Of a DNA stretch of 64,000 nt, positions 37,388-46,509 are shown one piece after another. Made by a program: the position numbers and the translations under genes. Below the pieces are notes generated by a model, which did no database searches, was not told the DNA's origin, and worked only from the letters and a program-made list of their open reading frames with translations. The stretch covers positions 1,172,208 to 1,236,207 of the forward strand of contig NZ_JAOQNH010000002.1 of the NCBI RefSeq assembly GCF_025961205.1, in the 5' to 3' direction. Source of the DNA: Azospirillum fermentarium (GTDB taxonomy: Bacteria; Pseudomonadota; Alphaproteobacteria; Azospirillales; Azospirillaceae). Position 1 is the stretch's first letter, and each line of letters starts with the position of its first letter.

Positions 37388-38269
37388 ATGCGTCCGCTCC
37401 ACATCGCCCTTGCCGTCGCGGTTGCGGCGGTGTGGGGGTTCAATTTCGTGATGATCAAGCTGGGCCTGCGGGATTTTCCGCCGGTTCTGTTCTCATGCCT
37501 GCGCTTTGCCCTGGCGGCCACGCCGCTGCTGGTGCTGGGGGTGCGGGGCGGGCCGCCGGTGCCGTGGCGCTTCATCGTCGGCATCGGGGTGTCGCTGGGG
37601 GTGGTGAAATTCTCGCTGCTGTTCATCGGCATGGACATCGGCATGCCGGCGGGGCTGTCGTCGCTGGTGCTGCAATCCCAGGCGTTCTTCACCGCCCTGT
37701 TCGCCGCCGTGGTGCTGGGCGACCGGCCCGGCCCGCGGCAGGTGGCGGGCATGGCCGTGGCCTTCGGCGGCATCGGCCTGATCGCGCTGGAGATGCCGGC
37801 GGGGGATTCGCTGCTGGGGCTGGTGCTGGTGGTGGCCGCCGCCGCCTGCTGGGGCGTGTCCAACATCATCATGAAGACGGCGAAGGCGCCGGACCTGTTC
37901 CGCCTGATGCTGTGGGTCAGCCTGATCCCGCCGATCCCGCTGTTCCTGCTGTCGCTGGGGACCGAGGGGCCGGACCGGATCGCCGCCGCCCTGACCGGGC
38001 TGTCGGGCATGGGCGTCGCCGCCCTGGTCTACATCGCCGCGGGCGCCACGCTGTTCGGGTTCGCCGCCTGGGGGTTCCTGCTGCGCAGCTACCCGGCCAG
38101 CCAGGTCGCCCCCTTCTCGCTGCTGGTGCCGATCTTCGGCATGACGTCGAGCGCGCTGGTGCTGGGGGAAACGCTGACGGCGGCGAAGCTGGCGGGGGCG
38201 GCGCTGGTGTTCGCGGGCGTGGCGCTGACGGCGCTGCCGTGGCCGCTGCGCCGCCGCGCGCCGGTGTAA
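37388..38269 (+). CDS. EamA/DMT-family transporter
   Basis: A 293-residue protein with ten hydrophobic helices in two EamA repeats. The first repeat starts HIALAVAVAAVWGFNFVMIKLGL and contains SSLVLQSQAFFTALFAAVVLGDRPGPRQ. The second contains GVSNIIMKTA and LVPIFGMTSSALVLGETLTAAKLAG. It resembles E. coli EamA, an exporter of O-acetylserine/cysteine. The start at 37388 has AGAAGG seven bases upstream. It is divergent from marR. Confidence 0.92.
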   Translation: MRPLHIALAVAVAAVWGFNFVMIKLGLRDFPPVLFSCLRFALAATPLLVLGVRGGPPVPWRFIVGIGVSLGVVKFSLLFIGMDIGMPAGLSSLVLQSQAFFTALFAAVVLGDRPGPRQVAGMAVAFGGIGLIALEMPAGDSLLGLVLVVAAAACWGVSNIIMKTAKAPDLFRLMLWVSLIPPIPLFLLSLGTEGPDRIAAALTGLSGMGVAALVYIAAGATLFGFAAWGFLLRSYPASQVAPFSLLVPIFGMTSSALVLGETLTAAKLAGAALVFAGVALTALPWPLRRRAPV

Positions 38270-38280
38270 CCCCGACTCCC

Positions 38281-39792
38281 TTACTTCCAGATGGGCGTCC
38301 CGCTGCCGGGCAGGCCGTAGGAGGCCCATTTGCGCGACACGGTGTCGATCACGTCATCGTCCATGCGGATCTTTTCGCCCCATTCGCGCTTGGTCTCGGG
38401 CGGCCATTTGTTGGTGGCGTCCAGCCCCACCTTGCCCCCCAGCCCGGAGTCGGGGGAAGCGAAGTCCAGATAGTCGATGGGCGTGCCCTCGATCACCGTG
38501 ATGTCGCGGGCGGGGTCCATGCGGGTGGACACGGCCCACATCACGTCCTTCCAGTCGCGGGCGTTGATGTCGTCGTCCACCACGATCACCCATTTGGTGT
38601 ACATGAACTGGCGCAGGAACGACCACACGCCCATCATCACCCGCTTGGCGTGGCCGGGGTAGGCCTTCTTCATCGACACCACGGCGATGCGGTAGGAGCA
38701 GCCCTCGGGCGGCAGCCAGAAATCGACGATTTCCGGGAACTGCTGCACCAGGAGCGGGATGAACACCTCGTTCAGCGCCTCCCCCAGCACCGACGGCTCG
38801 TCCGGCGGGCGCCCGGTGAAGGTGGACAGATAGATGGGCGCCCGGCGCATGGTCATGCACGACACGGTGAACACCGGGAACTCGTCCACCGCGTTGTAAT
38901 AGCCGGTGTGGTCGCCGTACGGCCCCTCCGCCGCCGTCTCGTCCAGGCTGACGTGGCCTTCCAGCACGATTTCCGCCTGGGCCGGCACCTTCAGCGGCAC
39001 GGTCTTGCAATCCACCAGTTCCACCTTCTTGCCGCGCAGCAGGCCGGCGAACTGGTATTCCGACAGGGTGTCGGGCACCGGGGTCACCGCGGCCAGGATG
39101 GTGCCGGGATCGGCGCCCAGCACCACCGCGCACGGCAGCGGCTCGCGCCTGCCCGACGCCGCCCAGCGGCGGTAATGCTGGGCGCCGCCGCGGTGCTTCA
39201 GCCAGCGCATGATGGTCTTGTTCTTTCCCAGGACCTGCATGCGGTAGATGCCGAGATTGTGGTCGTCCTCGCGCTTGCCCGTCGGCCCCTTGGTCACCAC
39301 CAGCGGCCAGGTGATCAGCGGGGCCGGTTCGCCCGGCCAGCAGCTCTGCACCGGCAGCCGGCCCAGGTCCACCTGATCGCCGGTCAGCACCACCTCCTGG
39401 CACGGGGCCGAGCCGACGGTACGCGGCTTCATGGACAGCACGGTCTTGACCAGCGGGATCATGTCCAGCGCCTCGCGGAAGCCGCCGGGGGGTTCCGGCT
39501 GCTTCAGGAAGGCCAGCGTCTCGCCGACCGCGCGCAGTTCATGGGGTTCGCGGTCCATGCCCCACGCCACCCGCTCCACCGTGCCGAACAGGTTGACCAG
39601 CACCGGCATGTCCGACCGGGTGCCGTCGGCCTTGATCGGGTTCTGGAACAACACCGCCGGCCCGCCTTCCGCCAGCAGGCGGGTCTGGATCTCGGTCATT
39701 TCCAGAACGGTGGAGACGGGTTCCTTCACCACCACCAGCCGGCCCTGGGATTCCAGCCGGTCCATGAAATCGCGCAGCGAGGTATAGGGCAT
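38281..39792 (-). CDS. ubiD: 4-hydroxy-3-polyprenylbenzoate decarboxylase
   Basis: A 503-residue prenylated-FMN-dependent decarboxylase that removes the carboxyl group of the polyprenyl-hydroxybenzoate made by UbiA. Typical segments are [22 protein letters not shown] at the start, [44 protein letters not shown], and [12 protein letters not shown] with the catalytic Glu. ubiA is 3 kb away on the same strand; ubiX is not in the window. Confidence 0.96.
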   Translation of the reverse strand: MPYTSLRDFMDRLESQGRLVVVKEPVSTVLEMTEIQTRLLAEGGPAVLFQNPIKADGTRSDMPVLVNLFGTVERVAWGMDREPHELRAVGETLAFLKQPEPPGGFREALDMIPLVKTVLSMKPRTVGSAPCQEVVLTGDQVDLGRLPVQSCWPGEPAPLITWPLVVTKGPTGKREDDHNLGIYRMQVLGKNKTIMRWLKHRGGAQHYRRWAASGRREPLPCAVVLGADPGTILAAVTPVPDTLSEYQFAGLLRGKKVELVDCKTVPLKVPAQAEIVLEGHVSLDETAAEGPYGDHTGYYNAVDEFPVFTVSCMTMRRAPIYLSTFTGRPPDEPSVLGEALNEVFIPLLVQQFPEIVDFWLPPEGCSYRIAVVSMKKAYPGHAKRVMMGVWSFLRQFMYTKWVIVVDDDINARDWKDVMWAVSTRMDPARDITVIEGTPIDYLDFASPDSGLGGKVGLDATNKWPPETKREWGEKIRMDDDVIDTVSRKWASYGLPGSGTPIWK

Positions 39793-39816
39793 GATCCCTG
39801 TCCTAAATAAGAAGTC

Positions 39817-40488
39817 TCACGCGGGAAGCAGCTTCCACACCGTGGTCTGCCGCACCGTCCGGTCCTCCAGCTCCAGCGAGGTGGGGACGTCATAGACCGC
39901 CACCCGCTCGATGCCGTCGCGGGGAACATAGGCGCGTCCCGGATCGCCGAACAGCACCAGCGTGCCCCCCGCCGCCAACGTGCGCAGCCATGCGGTCACC
40001 CGCTCCGCCATCGGGCGTTCGTAACAGACGTCCCCGGCCAGCACCACGTCGAATCCGGGCAGCGGCTTGCCCACCAGATCGTCGCCCGCCGCCGCCAGTT
40101 CCACCCCGCAGGCGGCGGCGTTCAGCCGAATCGCCTCCAGCGCGAAGGGGTCGATTTCGGCGGCCAGCGCGCGGGCCGCCCCCGCCTTCATCGCCGCGAT
40201 GCCCACCACGCCGGTGCCGGCGGCAAAGTCGAGCACCGCACGCCCCCGGACAACCTCCGGGTTGTCAAGGACATAGCGGGCCACCGCCTGCCCGCCGGGC
40301 CAGGCGAAGGCCCAATAGGGGGGTGGAAGGTTGTTGCGGGCCAGCGTCGCTTCGGTCGCTTCCCACAGGGGCGTGACCTCCGTCGCCAGATGGAGACTCA
40401 CCTCCGGCACCAGGGAGGGAGCGGCCAGAACCGTGTTTCGAAGAACGAATTCGGCGGGGCCGACAGGGGGGGCGGACGGATCGGTCAT
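39817..40488 (-). CDS. ETFB-lysine-methyltransferase-like protein (METTL20 type)
   Basis: A 223-residue seven-beta-strand methyltransferase. The SAM motif is VLDFAAGTGVVGIAAMKAGAARALAAEIDP, preceded by PPYWAFAWPGGQAVARYVL and followed by the post-I region DVVLAGDVCYERPMAERV. This combination (YWAFAWPGGQ and GDVCYE) is typical of the METTL20/ETFBKMT group that methylates lysines of ETF beta; the family also borders on L11 methyltransferases. Co-occurrence with an ETF-QO gene in this window agrees with that assignment but does not prove it. Confidence 0.78.
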   Translation of the reverse strand: MTDPSAPPVGPAEFVLRNTVLAAPSLVPEVSLHLATEVTPLWEATEATLARNNLPPPYWAFAWPGGQAVARYVLDNPEVVRGRAVLDFAAGTGVVGIAAMKAGAARALAAEIDPFALEAIRLNAAACGVELAAAGDDLVGKPLPGFDVVLAGDVCYERPMAERVTAWLRTLAAGGTLVLFGDPGRAYVPRDGIERVAVYDVPTSLELEDRTVRQTTVWKLLPA

Positions 40489-40528
40489 GGGGAAGTTCTA
40501 TTGTCCTTTTAAGGTGTTATGACACTTA

Positions 40529-40542
40529 TCCACATTCGTGGA
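40529..40542. promoter_or_regulatory. Small palindrome upstream of the CHAP gene
   Basis: TCCAC-ATTC-GTGGA, about 90 bases ahead of the CHAP start in the 143-bp divergent gap to the ETFB-methyltransferase gene. It could be an operator; no regulator is adjacent. Confidence 0.3.
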
Positions 40543-40631
40543 ATGTTACCGCTTTCAAACGGAGTAGACAGGGCCACGAAAGCCATGTTACCCAAACCCC
40601 ACAGGGAAGAACGAACGACGGGAAAAACATC

Positions 40632-41591
40632 ATGCGGACAAAAGAGCTTGGAACCCGGCTTTCCCTTGCCGCACTTCTCGCTCTTAGCCCTCTGGTGGCC
40701 CTTCCCGCAAGCGCCGAAGATTGCGTGCGCGTCGTCCGCTCCATTTCCAGCTTCGACATCCGCGGCGATGCCTGGACGTGGTGGGCTTCGGCCGAAGGTG
40801 ACTATGGCCGCAGCGCCGCCCCCGCCCGCGGCTCGGTGATGGTGTTCAAGAAGACCGGGCGTCTGAACCGCGGCCATGTTTCCCTGGTGTCCGCCGTTCT
40901 GAACGACCGCACCATTCTGGTCGATCATTCCTGGCTGGGTGGCCGCGGCCTGCGCCGCGGCATGCGGGTCGAGGACGTGTCGCCCCGCAACGACTGGACC
41001 CAGGTGCGCGTGTGGCACGAGCCGGCGCGCCAGATGGGTCAGCGCGTATACCCCATCTACGGCTTCATCATGCCCAAGGGCATGGCCCCCAGCGCCCCGC
41101 GCCAGCCCGACATGCGTTTCGCCGTGGCCCCCCGTGGCCGCACCCCCGCCCCGGCGGTGGAACTGCGCAGCGCGTCGCTGAAGATCGTTCCCGGCCACAA
41201 GCCCGGCCACGCCGGCATGATGGTCGCCAGCCTGCCGCAGCCGGCGGCGGCCCCGGCCAAGGCCGGTGCGGACCTGCGCGCGGTGATGCCGGGCCACAAG
41301 CCGGGCTTCACCCCGGTGGCCATGGCCGCCGGTTCGCACGCCGATGTGGCGGTGGCCGCGCTGGTGCCGGCGCGCAAGCCGGTGATCGGCGGCGCCATCC
41401 ACGCCCAGCCGGTGGTGGCGATGCCCGACGCGGTGGCGTCCCTGGTTCCCGCCCGCAAGCCGGCGGCCGTCCAGACCGCCGCCCCCACGCTGGTAGCGAC
41501 CGCCGAGGGCGTGCGCTCCGCCCTGCCCGCCCGCAAGCCCGGCACCCCGCTGATCGAGAACGAACAGGTCGCCGACGCCTTCTGGCGGTAA
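40632..41591 (+). CDS. Secreted CHAP-domain peptidoglycan amidase with repeat tail
   Basis: A 319-residue protein. A signal peptide (about 28 residues, ending LPASA) is followed by a CHAP domain with catalytic Cys31 in EDCVRVVRS and His82 in NRGHVSLVSAV, and VDHSWLGG as third-residue region. CHAP enzymes are amidases or endopeptidases of peptidoglycan. Residues about 185-310 form a Pro/Ala/Val-rich tail with five copies of P-x-[RH]-K-P: PGHKPGHA, PGHKPGFT, PARKPVIG, PARKPAAV, PARKPGTP. The tail may bind the wall or a partner. The gene stands alone. Confidence 0.85.
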   Translation: MRTKELGTRLSLAALLALSPLVALPASAEDCVRVVRSISSFDIRGDAWTWWASAEGDYGRSAAPARGSVMVFKKTGRLNRGHVSLVSAVLNDRTILVDHSWLGGRGLRRGMRVEDVSPRNDWTQVRVWHEPARQMGQRVYPIYGFIMPKGMAPSAPRQPDMRFAVAPRGRTPAPAVELRSASLKIVPGHKPGHAGMMVASLPQPAAAPAKAGADLRAVMPGHKPGFTPVAMAAGSHADVAVAALVPARKPVIGGAIHAQPVVAMPDAVASLVPARKPAAVQTAAPTLVATAEGVRSALPARKPGTPLIENEQVADAFWR

Positions 41592-41735
41592 GCGGTGGCC
41601 TTCCTCCTTCCTTGAGAACGGCTCGCACAACCCGGCGCTGCACGGTTTGTGTATCGGCGGACACGGCCCATCCCCTATGATGGCGGCACACACACACCAT
41701 TGTGCCGACCAACAATCCTAAAGGGATGTGCCGTC

Positions 41736-42236
41736 ATGACCACCAAGGACGATCTTCTGGAAGCCTTCGCCGGTGAAAGCCAGGCCAACCGCCGTTACCT
41801 TGCCTATGGCGAGCAGGCGGCGAACGACGGTTTTCCGGTGGTGGCGAAGCTGTTCCGCGCCGTGGCGGCGGCGGAAACCATTCACGCCCTGTCCCACCTG
41901 CGCGCCATGGACGGCGTGAAGGACACGCGCGCCAACCTGACCGAGGCGATGGAGGGCGAAGAGCACGAATTCACCGACATGTACCCGCCCATGGTCGAAC
42001 GGGCCAAGGCCGAGGGCAACAAGCGCGCCGAGCGCTCCATGACCTTCGCGCTGGAGGTGGAGAAGGTCCATTACGGCCTGTTCAAGCAGGCGCTGGCCGC
42101 GGTGGCGGAAGGCCAGGATCTGGCCGACGCCGGCATCCGCGTCTGTCCCGTCTGCGGCCACACGGTCATCGGCGACGCGCCGGACCAGTGCCCGGTGTGC
42201 AAGGTGAAGGGCGAGCGCTTTACCGAGATCGCCTGA
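41736..42236 (+). CDS. Rubrerythrin
   Basis: A 166-residue peroxide-reducing protein. The four-helix domain carries the diiron ligands (ESQANRRYLAYGEQA, AAAETIHALSHL, EGEEHEF, EVEKVHYGLF). The C-terminal rubredoxin-like site is VCPVCGHTVIGDAPDQCPVCKVKG. Together these reduce H2O2 to water with electrons from a rubredoxin or flavoprotein. The start at 41736 is preceded by AAAGGGA. It is monocistronic and followed by a strong hairpin. Confidence 0.95.
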   Translation: MTTKDDLLEAFAGESQANRRYLAYGEQAANDGFPVVAKLFRAVAAAETIHALSHLRAMDGVKDTRANLTEAMEGEEHEFTDMYPPMVERAKAEGNKRAERSMTFALEVEKVHYGLFKQALAAVAEGQDLADAGIRVCPVCGHTVIGDAPDQCPVCKVKGERFTEIA

Positions 42237-42241
42237 CCCCG

Positions 42242-42274
42242 GCGGCGGGCACCCGGCAGCGCCCGGATGCCCGC
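42242..42274 (+). terminator. Hairpin after rubrerythrin
   Basis: GGCGGGCA-CCCGG pairs with CCCGG-ATGCCCGCC around CAGCG a few bases after the rubrerythrin stop. There is no T-run, so it is either a weak intrinsic terminator or an mRNA-end stabiliser, between convergent genes. Confidence 0.5.
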
Positions 42275-42293
42275 CCCCCGTCCCCGGAAACGG

Positions 42294-42836
42294 TCACCGC
42301 GTTTCCCCCATGATCTTTTCAAACCGGAACAGCCCGCCGCCCGGCATGCCCTCGTCATCCGGCATCGGGGGGCCCGGATGCCGGTCGTTGTAATACTCGA
42401 CGATCTTGAAACCGCACTTGTTCACATAAAAGTGGATGTTCCGCCTCTCGAAATAGGGCGTGTGCGTTTCCCAGACCCTGGTGTCGGGGTATGCCTGTTC
42501 GATCGCCGCCCACGCCGCGGCACCAAGGCCACGGCTCTCCCGGCCTCGGGACACATAGAACAGATCCAGAGCGTTGCGCTGCGTTGCCTCATTGATGGTC
42601 AGGACGGCACCGCCCACCCTCTGCCCTTGGGCAAGGATGTGATAGACGACGGCTCCCGGCGCCCGGAAGGACCGCTCGATGTCGTCATCGGACGGAATCG
42701 GCTCCGTGACGTCATGGCCCAATTCCTCGATCACGGCCACGGCAAAGGCTTCCTGCAGGTCTCTCTTGAAGGCCGGGAGATCCCCTTCCCCCGCAACCGC
42801 GAGCGTGACGGACACATCTGTCGTCTTGTGGCCCAT
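42294..42836 (-). CDS. GNAT-family acetyltransferase
   Basis: A 180-residue protein with the GNAT core LDLFYVSRGRESRGLGAAAWAAIEQAYPDTRVWETHTPYFERRNIHFYVNKCGFKIVEYYNDRHP. The C-terminal half ends with FRFEKIM, as in the YjhQ-like group. The substrate is not known. The protein begins MGHKTTDVSVTLAVAGE, 23 bases after the ubiA stop on the same strand. Confidence 0.85.
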   Translation of the reverse strand: MGHKTTDVSVTLAVAGEGDLPAFKRDLQEAFAVAVIEELGHDVTEPIPSDDDIERSFRAPGAVVYHILAQGQRVGGAVLTINEATQRNALDLFYVSRGRESRGLGAAAWAAIEQAYPDTRVWETHTPYFERRNIHFYVNKCGFKIVEYYNDRHPGPPMPDDEGMPGGGLFRFEKIMGETR

Positions 42837-42859
42837 CGGCGGCTTTTCCCGACCCCTGT

Positions 42860-43780
42860 TTACAGCACCCGCCCCGCCACGATGGCGGCCAGCACCAGCC
42901 AGCCGAAATGACGGTTGGATTTGAACTTCGCCAGACAGTCGTTCTGGTCGTCGGGGTTCCACGCCGCCACCTGCCACGCCAGATGCAGGCACGCCGCCCC
43001 CATGAGCAGCCGGAACCACCCGCTCAAGCCCGCCAGCAGCCCCGCCGCCAGCAACCCGCCGAAGGTCAGGGTGTAGAAGCCGTAGATCCAGATCTTCGAC
43101 TGTTCCCCCAGACGCAGCGCGGTGGACTTCACGCCGATGCGGGCGTCGTCCTCCTTGTCCTGATGGGCGTAGATGGTGTCGTAGCCCAGCGTCCACACGA
43201 TGCCGGCGGCGTACAGCACCAAGGCCGGTGTGTCCAACTGCCCCCGCACCGCCGTCCACCCCACCAGCGCCCCCCAATTGAAGGTCAGGCCCAAGAACGC
43301 CTGCGGCCACCAGGTGATGCGTTTCATCAAGGGGTAGGTGAAGACCAGCACCAGCGACAGCGCCCCCCACCCGATGGTGGCGAGGTTGAACTGCACCAGC
43401 ACCAGAAGCCCCAGCAGCAGTTGCAGCGCCAGAAAGGCCAGCGCCTGTTTCACCGATACCTGCCCGCTGGGGATCGGGCGGCTGCGGGTGCGTTCGACCA
43501 TGGCGTCGAACTTGCGGTCCAGGATGTCGTTGACGGTGCAGCCGGCCCCGCGCATCACCACCGCCCCCACCGCGAACAGCGCAAAGAACCACAGGTCGGG
43601 CCAGCCGGGTGCCGCCAGCGCCGCACTCCACCAGCACGGAAACAGCAGCAGCCACGTGCCGATGGGCCGGTCCAGCCGCGCCAGCCGCAGATAGGGGCGG
43701 ACGGCGGCGGGCATCCAGCGGTCGATCCACCCATCGGCGGGAATATCGGTAAAGCCGGCGGCGGGGGGGAGGGCGGTCAT
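42860..43780 (-). CDS. ubiA: 4-hydroxybenzoate octaprenyltransferase
   Basis: A 306-residue integral membrane prenyltransferase that attaches the polyprenyl chain to 4-hydroxybenzoate in ubiquinone synthesis. Both Asp-rich motifs are present: GAGCTVNDILDRKFDAMVERTRSRPI (NDxxDxxxD) and LGYDTIYAHQDKEDDARIGVKSTA. About eight hydrophobic helices follow. The start is the only ATG ahead of PYLRLARLDRPIGTWLLLFPC. Functional partner of ubiD at 38281. Confidence 0.96.
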   Translation of the reverse strand: MTALPPAAGFTDIPADGWIDRWMPAAVRPYLRLARLDRPIGTWLLLFPCWWSAALAAPGWPDLWFFALFAVGAVVMRGAGCTVNDILDRKFDAMVERTRSRPIPSGQVSVKQALAFLALQLLLGLLVLVQFNLATIGWGALSLVLVFTYPLMKRITWWPQAFLGLTFNWGALVGWTAVRGQLDTPALVLYAAGIVWTLGYDTIYAHQDKEDDARIGVKSTALRLGEQSKIWIYGFYTLTFGGLLAAGLLAGLSGWFRLLMGAACLHLAWQVAAWNPDDQNDCLAKFKSNRHFGWLVLAAIVAGRVL

Positions 43781-43957
43781 GGTGAAATCCGTTCCGGAAC
43801 GGCGCGATGAAGGGCTGGCGGGCGCGCGCCGCAGCCTATCCCCCACCCCGCCCCCCGGCAAGAGCGGCGCGATGCCCCCACCGGCGATGGGGAAAGCGCT
43901 TGCCGTCCGTGATGCGGTTCCGCACACTCCGCCTGCACGTAAAGATAAGCTTGCCGC

Positions 43958-46465
43958 ATGCTCACTCCCCGCCAACTTCTCATCCCGGTCGCCGCCGCCC
44001 TGTTGCCGGTCGCTCTTTTTGCGGCCGTCATCCTGGCCCTGTTCGACCGGCAGGAGCGCCAGCGGGTGGAACAGCAACTGACCACCGCCGCCGCCGTGGC
44101 GGCCGGCGCTGTGGACCGCCAGCTCCAGCGGGAGCTGTCCGGCCTGCTGGCGCTGGCGAGTTCCGAGTCTTTGGATTCCGGCGACTTCATCGCCTTCGAC
44201 CGCCACGCCCGCCGGGCGGTGGCAAGCCACAGCGCGTGGCTGTCGGTGGTGTTGACCGACCGCGACCGGCTGCTCGTCAACACCCGCCTGCCCCCGCCCG
44301 CCCCGGACGAGCCGGTGCTCTACCCCGACCAGATCACCCAGGTGATCGACAGGGACCGGACCGTCATCTCCGGCGTTCTGTCGCTGCCGGGCCGCATGAC
44401 CGAGCCGGTGGTGGCTCTGCGGGTGCCCGTGCGCCGCGACGGGGCGGTGCGCTACGCCCTGTCGGCCGCCGTGTCGCCCACCCTGTTTCTGGAGGCGCTG
44501 GCCGAAACGCGGGTGTGGCTGGGCACCGGGGTGGGAAAACCCGACCCCGCAACCGGCGAAGGGCGCGTGCTGCTGGTGGACCGCAGCCGGCGCATCGTGG
44601 CGCGCATGCCCACCGGCGGTACGGTGGACCTGATGGTCGGGCGCCCGTCGTCCCATGTCATCCCCCTGCCCGATCCCCTGCCCGCGGGGGTGATGAGGAC
44701 CAACGGGGCCGATGGCTCGCCGCTGTTCATCGCCACCGCCACCGCACCGGCCAGCGGCTGGACCACGGTGGTGGCCTTGCCCGAAGCCGACTTCACCGCC
44801 CGGCGCCACCGCACCGAATGGCTGGTCCACGGCGGGGCGCTGGCCGCGCTGCTGCTGGCGGTGGTCCTGGCCGTGGTGGTGATCAGCGCCCTGGTCCGCC
44901 GCCAGGAAACCGAACGGCGCCTGGAAGCCCTGAACCGGGAGAAGGAGACGGAACGCCGTCTGAGCGACATCGCCGCCAACCTGCCCGGCGTGGTGTTCCG
45001 CCGCGAACAGCATCCCGACGGGGTCGGGTGGTACACCTATCTCAGCGACGGCATCGTCAGCGCGCTGAACCTGCCCGACCGCGTGCTGGCCACCCGCCCG
45101 GTGCGGGCCGACGACCTGATCGGCTATCTGACGCCCGACAGCCGCGCCCGCTGGGCCGCCGCCGTGGCCGACAGCGCCCGCACGCTGGAGCCCATGCGCA
45201 TCGACGGCGACATGGTGGACCGCGACGGCCGCACCCACCGCTTCCGGTCCCAGGCGGCGGTGCGGCGGATGGACGACGGGCGCACCGTGTGGGACGGCGT
45301 CATCCTCGACATCACCGGACAGGTGGAGGCCGCCCGCACCAGCCGCGAACAGACCGAGCGGCTGGCCGTGGCCCTGGAATGCGCCGAGGCCGGGCTGTGG
45401 GACTGGGATTTCGGCTCCGCCCGCCTCACATGGTCCGACAGCCTGTGGCGCCTGTTCGGATTCGACGTGCCGCTGACCAAGCCGTCCCTGTCCATGCTCA
45501 ACGCCCGCATCGAGCCGGAGGACCGCGAAGGATACTGGGAGGCGGTGAACGGCGCGGCCAACGCCGCCGCCCCCCTTTATGTGGAATTCCGCTTCCGCCG
45601 CCCCGACGGCACGCTGCGGTGGGCGGCATCCATCGGGCGGGTTTTCCCCGACGACGACGGCAGCCCCCGCCGCATGACCGGCATCACCATCGACATCACC
45701 GAGCAGAAACGCATCCGCGAGGAACTGCGCCAGGCCAAGGAGGAGGCGGAGCGCGCCAACATCGCCAAGTCCAAGTTCCTGGCCGCCGCCAGCCACGACC
45801 TGCGCCAGCCGGTGCAATCGCTGCTGTTCTTCATCCATGTGCTGAAGGAGCGGCTGACCGGCCACGACACCCGCCCCCTGGTCCAGACCATGGAACAGGC
45901 GCTGGACGCGCTGAAGGGGCTGCTGGACGGCATTCTCGACCTGTCCAAGCTGGATGCGGGCGTGGTGGAGCCGGCCATCGCCGCCTTCCCCATCGCCACC
46001 CTGCTGGACCGGCTGCGCACCCAGTACACCGGCCCGTTCGCGGCCAAGGGGCTGACGCTCACCGTGCGCCCGTCGGCCGCCGTGGTGCGGAGCGACCCGA
46101 CGCTGCTGGGCCGGATTCTGTCGAACCTGCTGGAAAACGCCGGGAAATACACCCAGACGGGCCGCGTGCTGGTGGCCGTGCGCCCCGCGGGCCGCGATGC
46201 CGTGCGGGTGGAGGTGTGGGACACCGGCGCCGGCATTCCCGCCGACCAGCGCGAGGCCATCTTCGACGAATTCGTGCAGATCGGGAACCCCGAGCGCGAC
46301 CGCGCCCACGGGCTGGGCCTGGGGCTGGCCATCGTCCGGCGGCTGTCGGCGCTGCTGGATCACCCGGTGCGGGTGCGCTCCACGCCGGGGCGCGGGTCTG
46401 TGTTTTCGGTGGAGGTGCCCCGCGCCGCCGTTCCCCCATCCCCAGACGGCGCGGATGGGCTATAG
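43958..46465 (+). CDS. Membrane sensor histidine kinase with double PAS
   Basis: An 835-residue kinase. An N-terminal transmembrane helix (residues 9-28) and a second one (about 288-310) bracket a periplasmic dCACHE-like sensor. Two PAS domains follow (about 340-455 and 470-590, with the PAC-type VWDGVILDITGQ and MTGITIDITEQ). The H-box is FLAAASHDLRQPVQSLLFF, of the HPK subgroup with HDLRQPxQ, and the ATPase ends in GLGLAIVRRLSALLDHPV. No receiver domain or adjacent response regulator is present. Confidence 0.92.
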   Translation: MLTPRQLLIPVAAALLPVALFAAVILALFDRQERQRVEQQLTTAAAVAAGAVDRQLQRELSGLLALASSESLDSGDFIAFDRHARRAVASHSAWLSVVLTDRDRLLVNTRLPPPAPDEPVLYPDQITQVIDRDRTVISGVLSLPGRMTEPVVALRVPVRRDGAVRYALSAAVSPTLFLEALAETRVWLGTGVGKPDPATGEGRVLLVDRSRRIVARMPTGGTVDLMVGRPSSHVIPLPDPLPAGVMRTNGADGSPLFIATATAPASGWTTVVALPEADFTARRHRTEWLVHGGALAALLLAVVLAVVVISALVRRQETERRLEALNREKETERRLSDIAANLPGVVFRREQHPDGVGWYTYLSDGIVSALNLPDRVLATRPVRADDLIGYLTPDSRARWAAAVADSARTLEPMRIDGDMVDRDGRTHRFRSQAAVRRMDDGRTVWDGVILDITGQVEAARTSREQTERLAVALECAEAGLWDWDFGSARLTWSDSLWRLFGFDVPLTKPSLSMLNARIEPEDREGYWEAVNGAANAAAPLYVEFRFRRPDGTLRWAASIGRVFPDDDGSPRRMTGITIDITEQKRIREELRQAKEEAERANIAKSKFLAAASHDLRQPVQSLLFFIHVLKERLTGHDTRPLVQTMEQALDALKGLLDGILDLSKLDAGVVEPAIAAFPIATLLDRLRTQYTGPFAAKGLTLTVRPSAAVVRSDPTLLGRILSNLLENAGKYTQTGRVLVAVRPAGRDAVRVEVWDTGAGIPADQREAIFDEFVQIGNPERDRAHGLGLGLAIVRRLSALLDHPVRVRSTPGRGSVFSVEVPRAAVPPSPDGADGL

Positions 46466-46509
46466 TGCCCTCCCCATTCACCGTCTCAGGCCACACCCGG
46501 AACGCCGTC

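Noticed and set aside
40519..40839. 106-codon frame starting upstream of the CHAP gene in another phase
   Set aside because: It overlaps the CHAP signal peptide and domain out of frame, and its translation has no family features.
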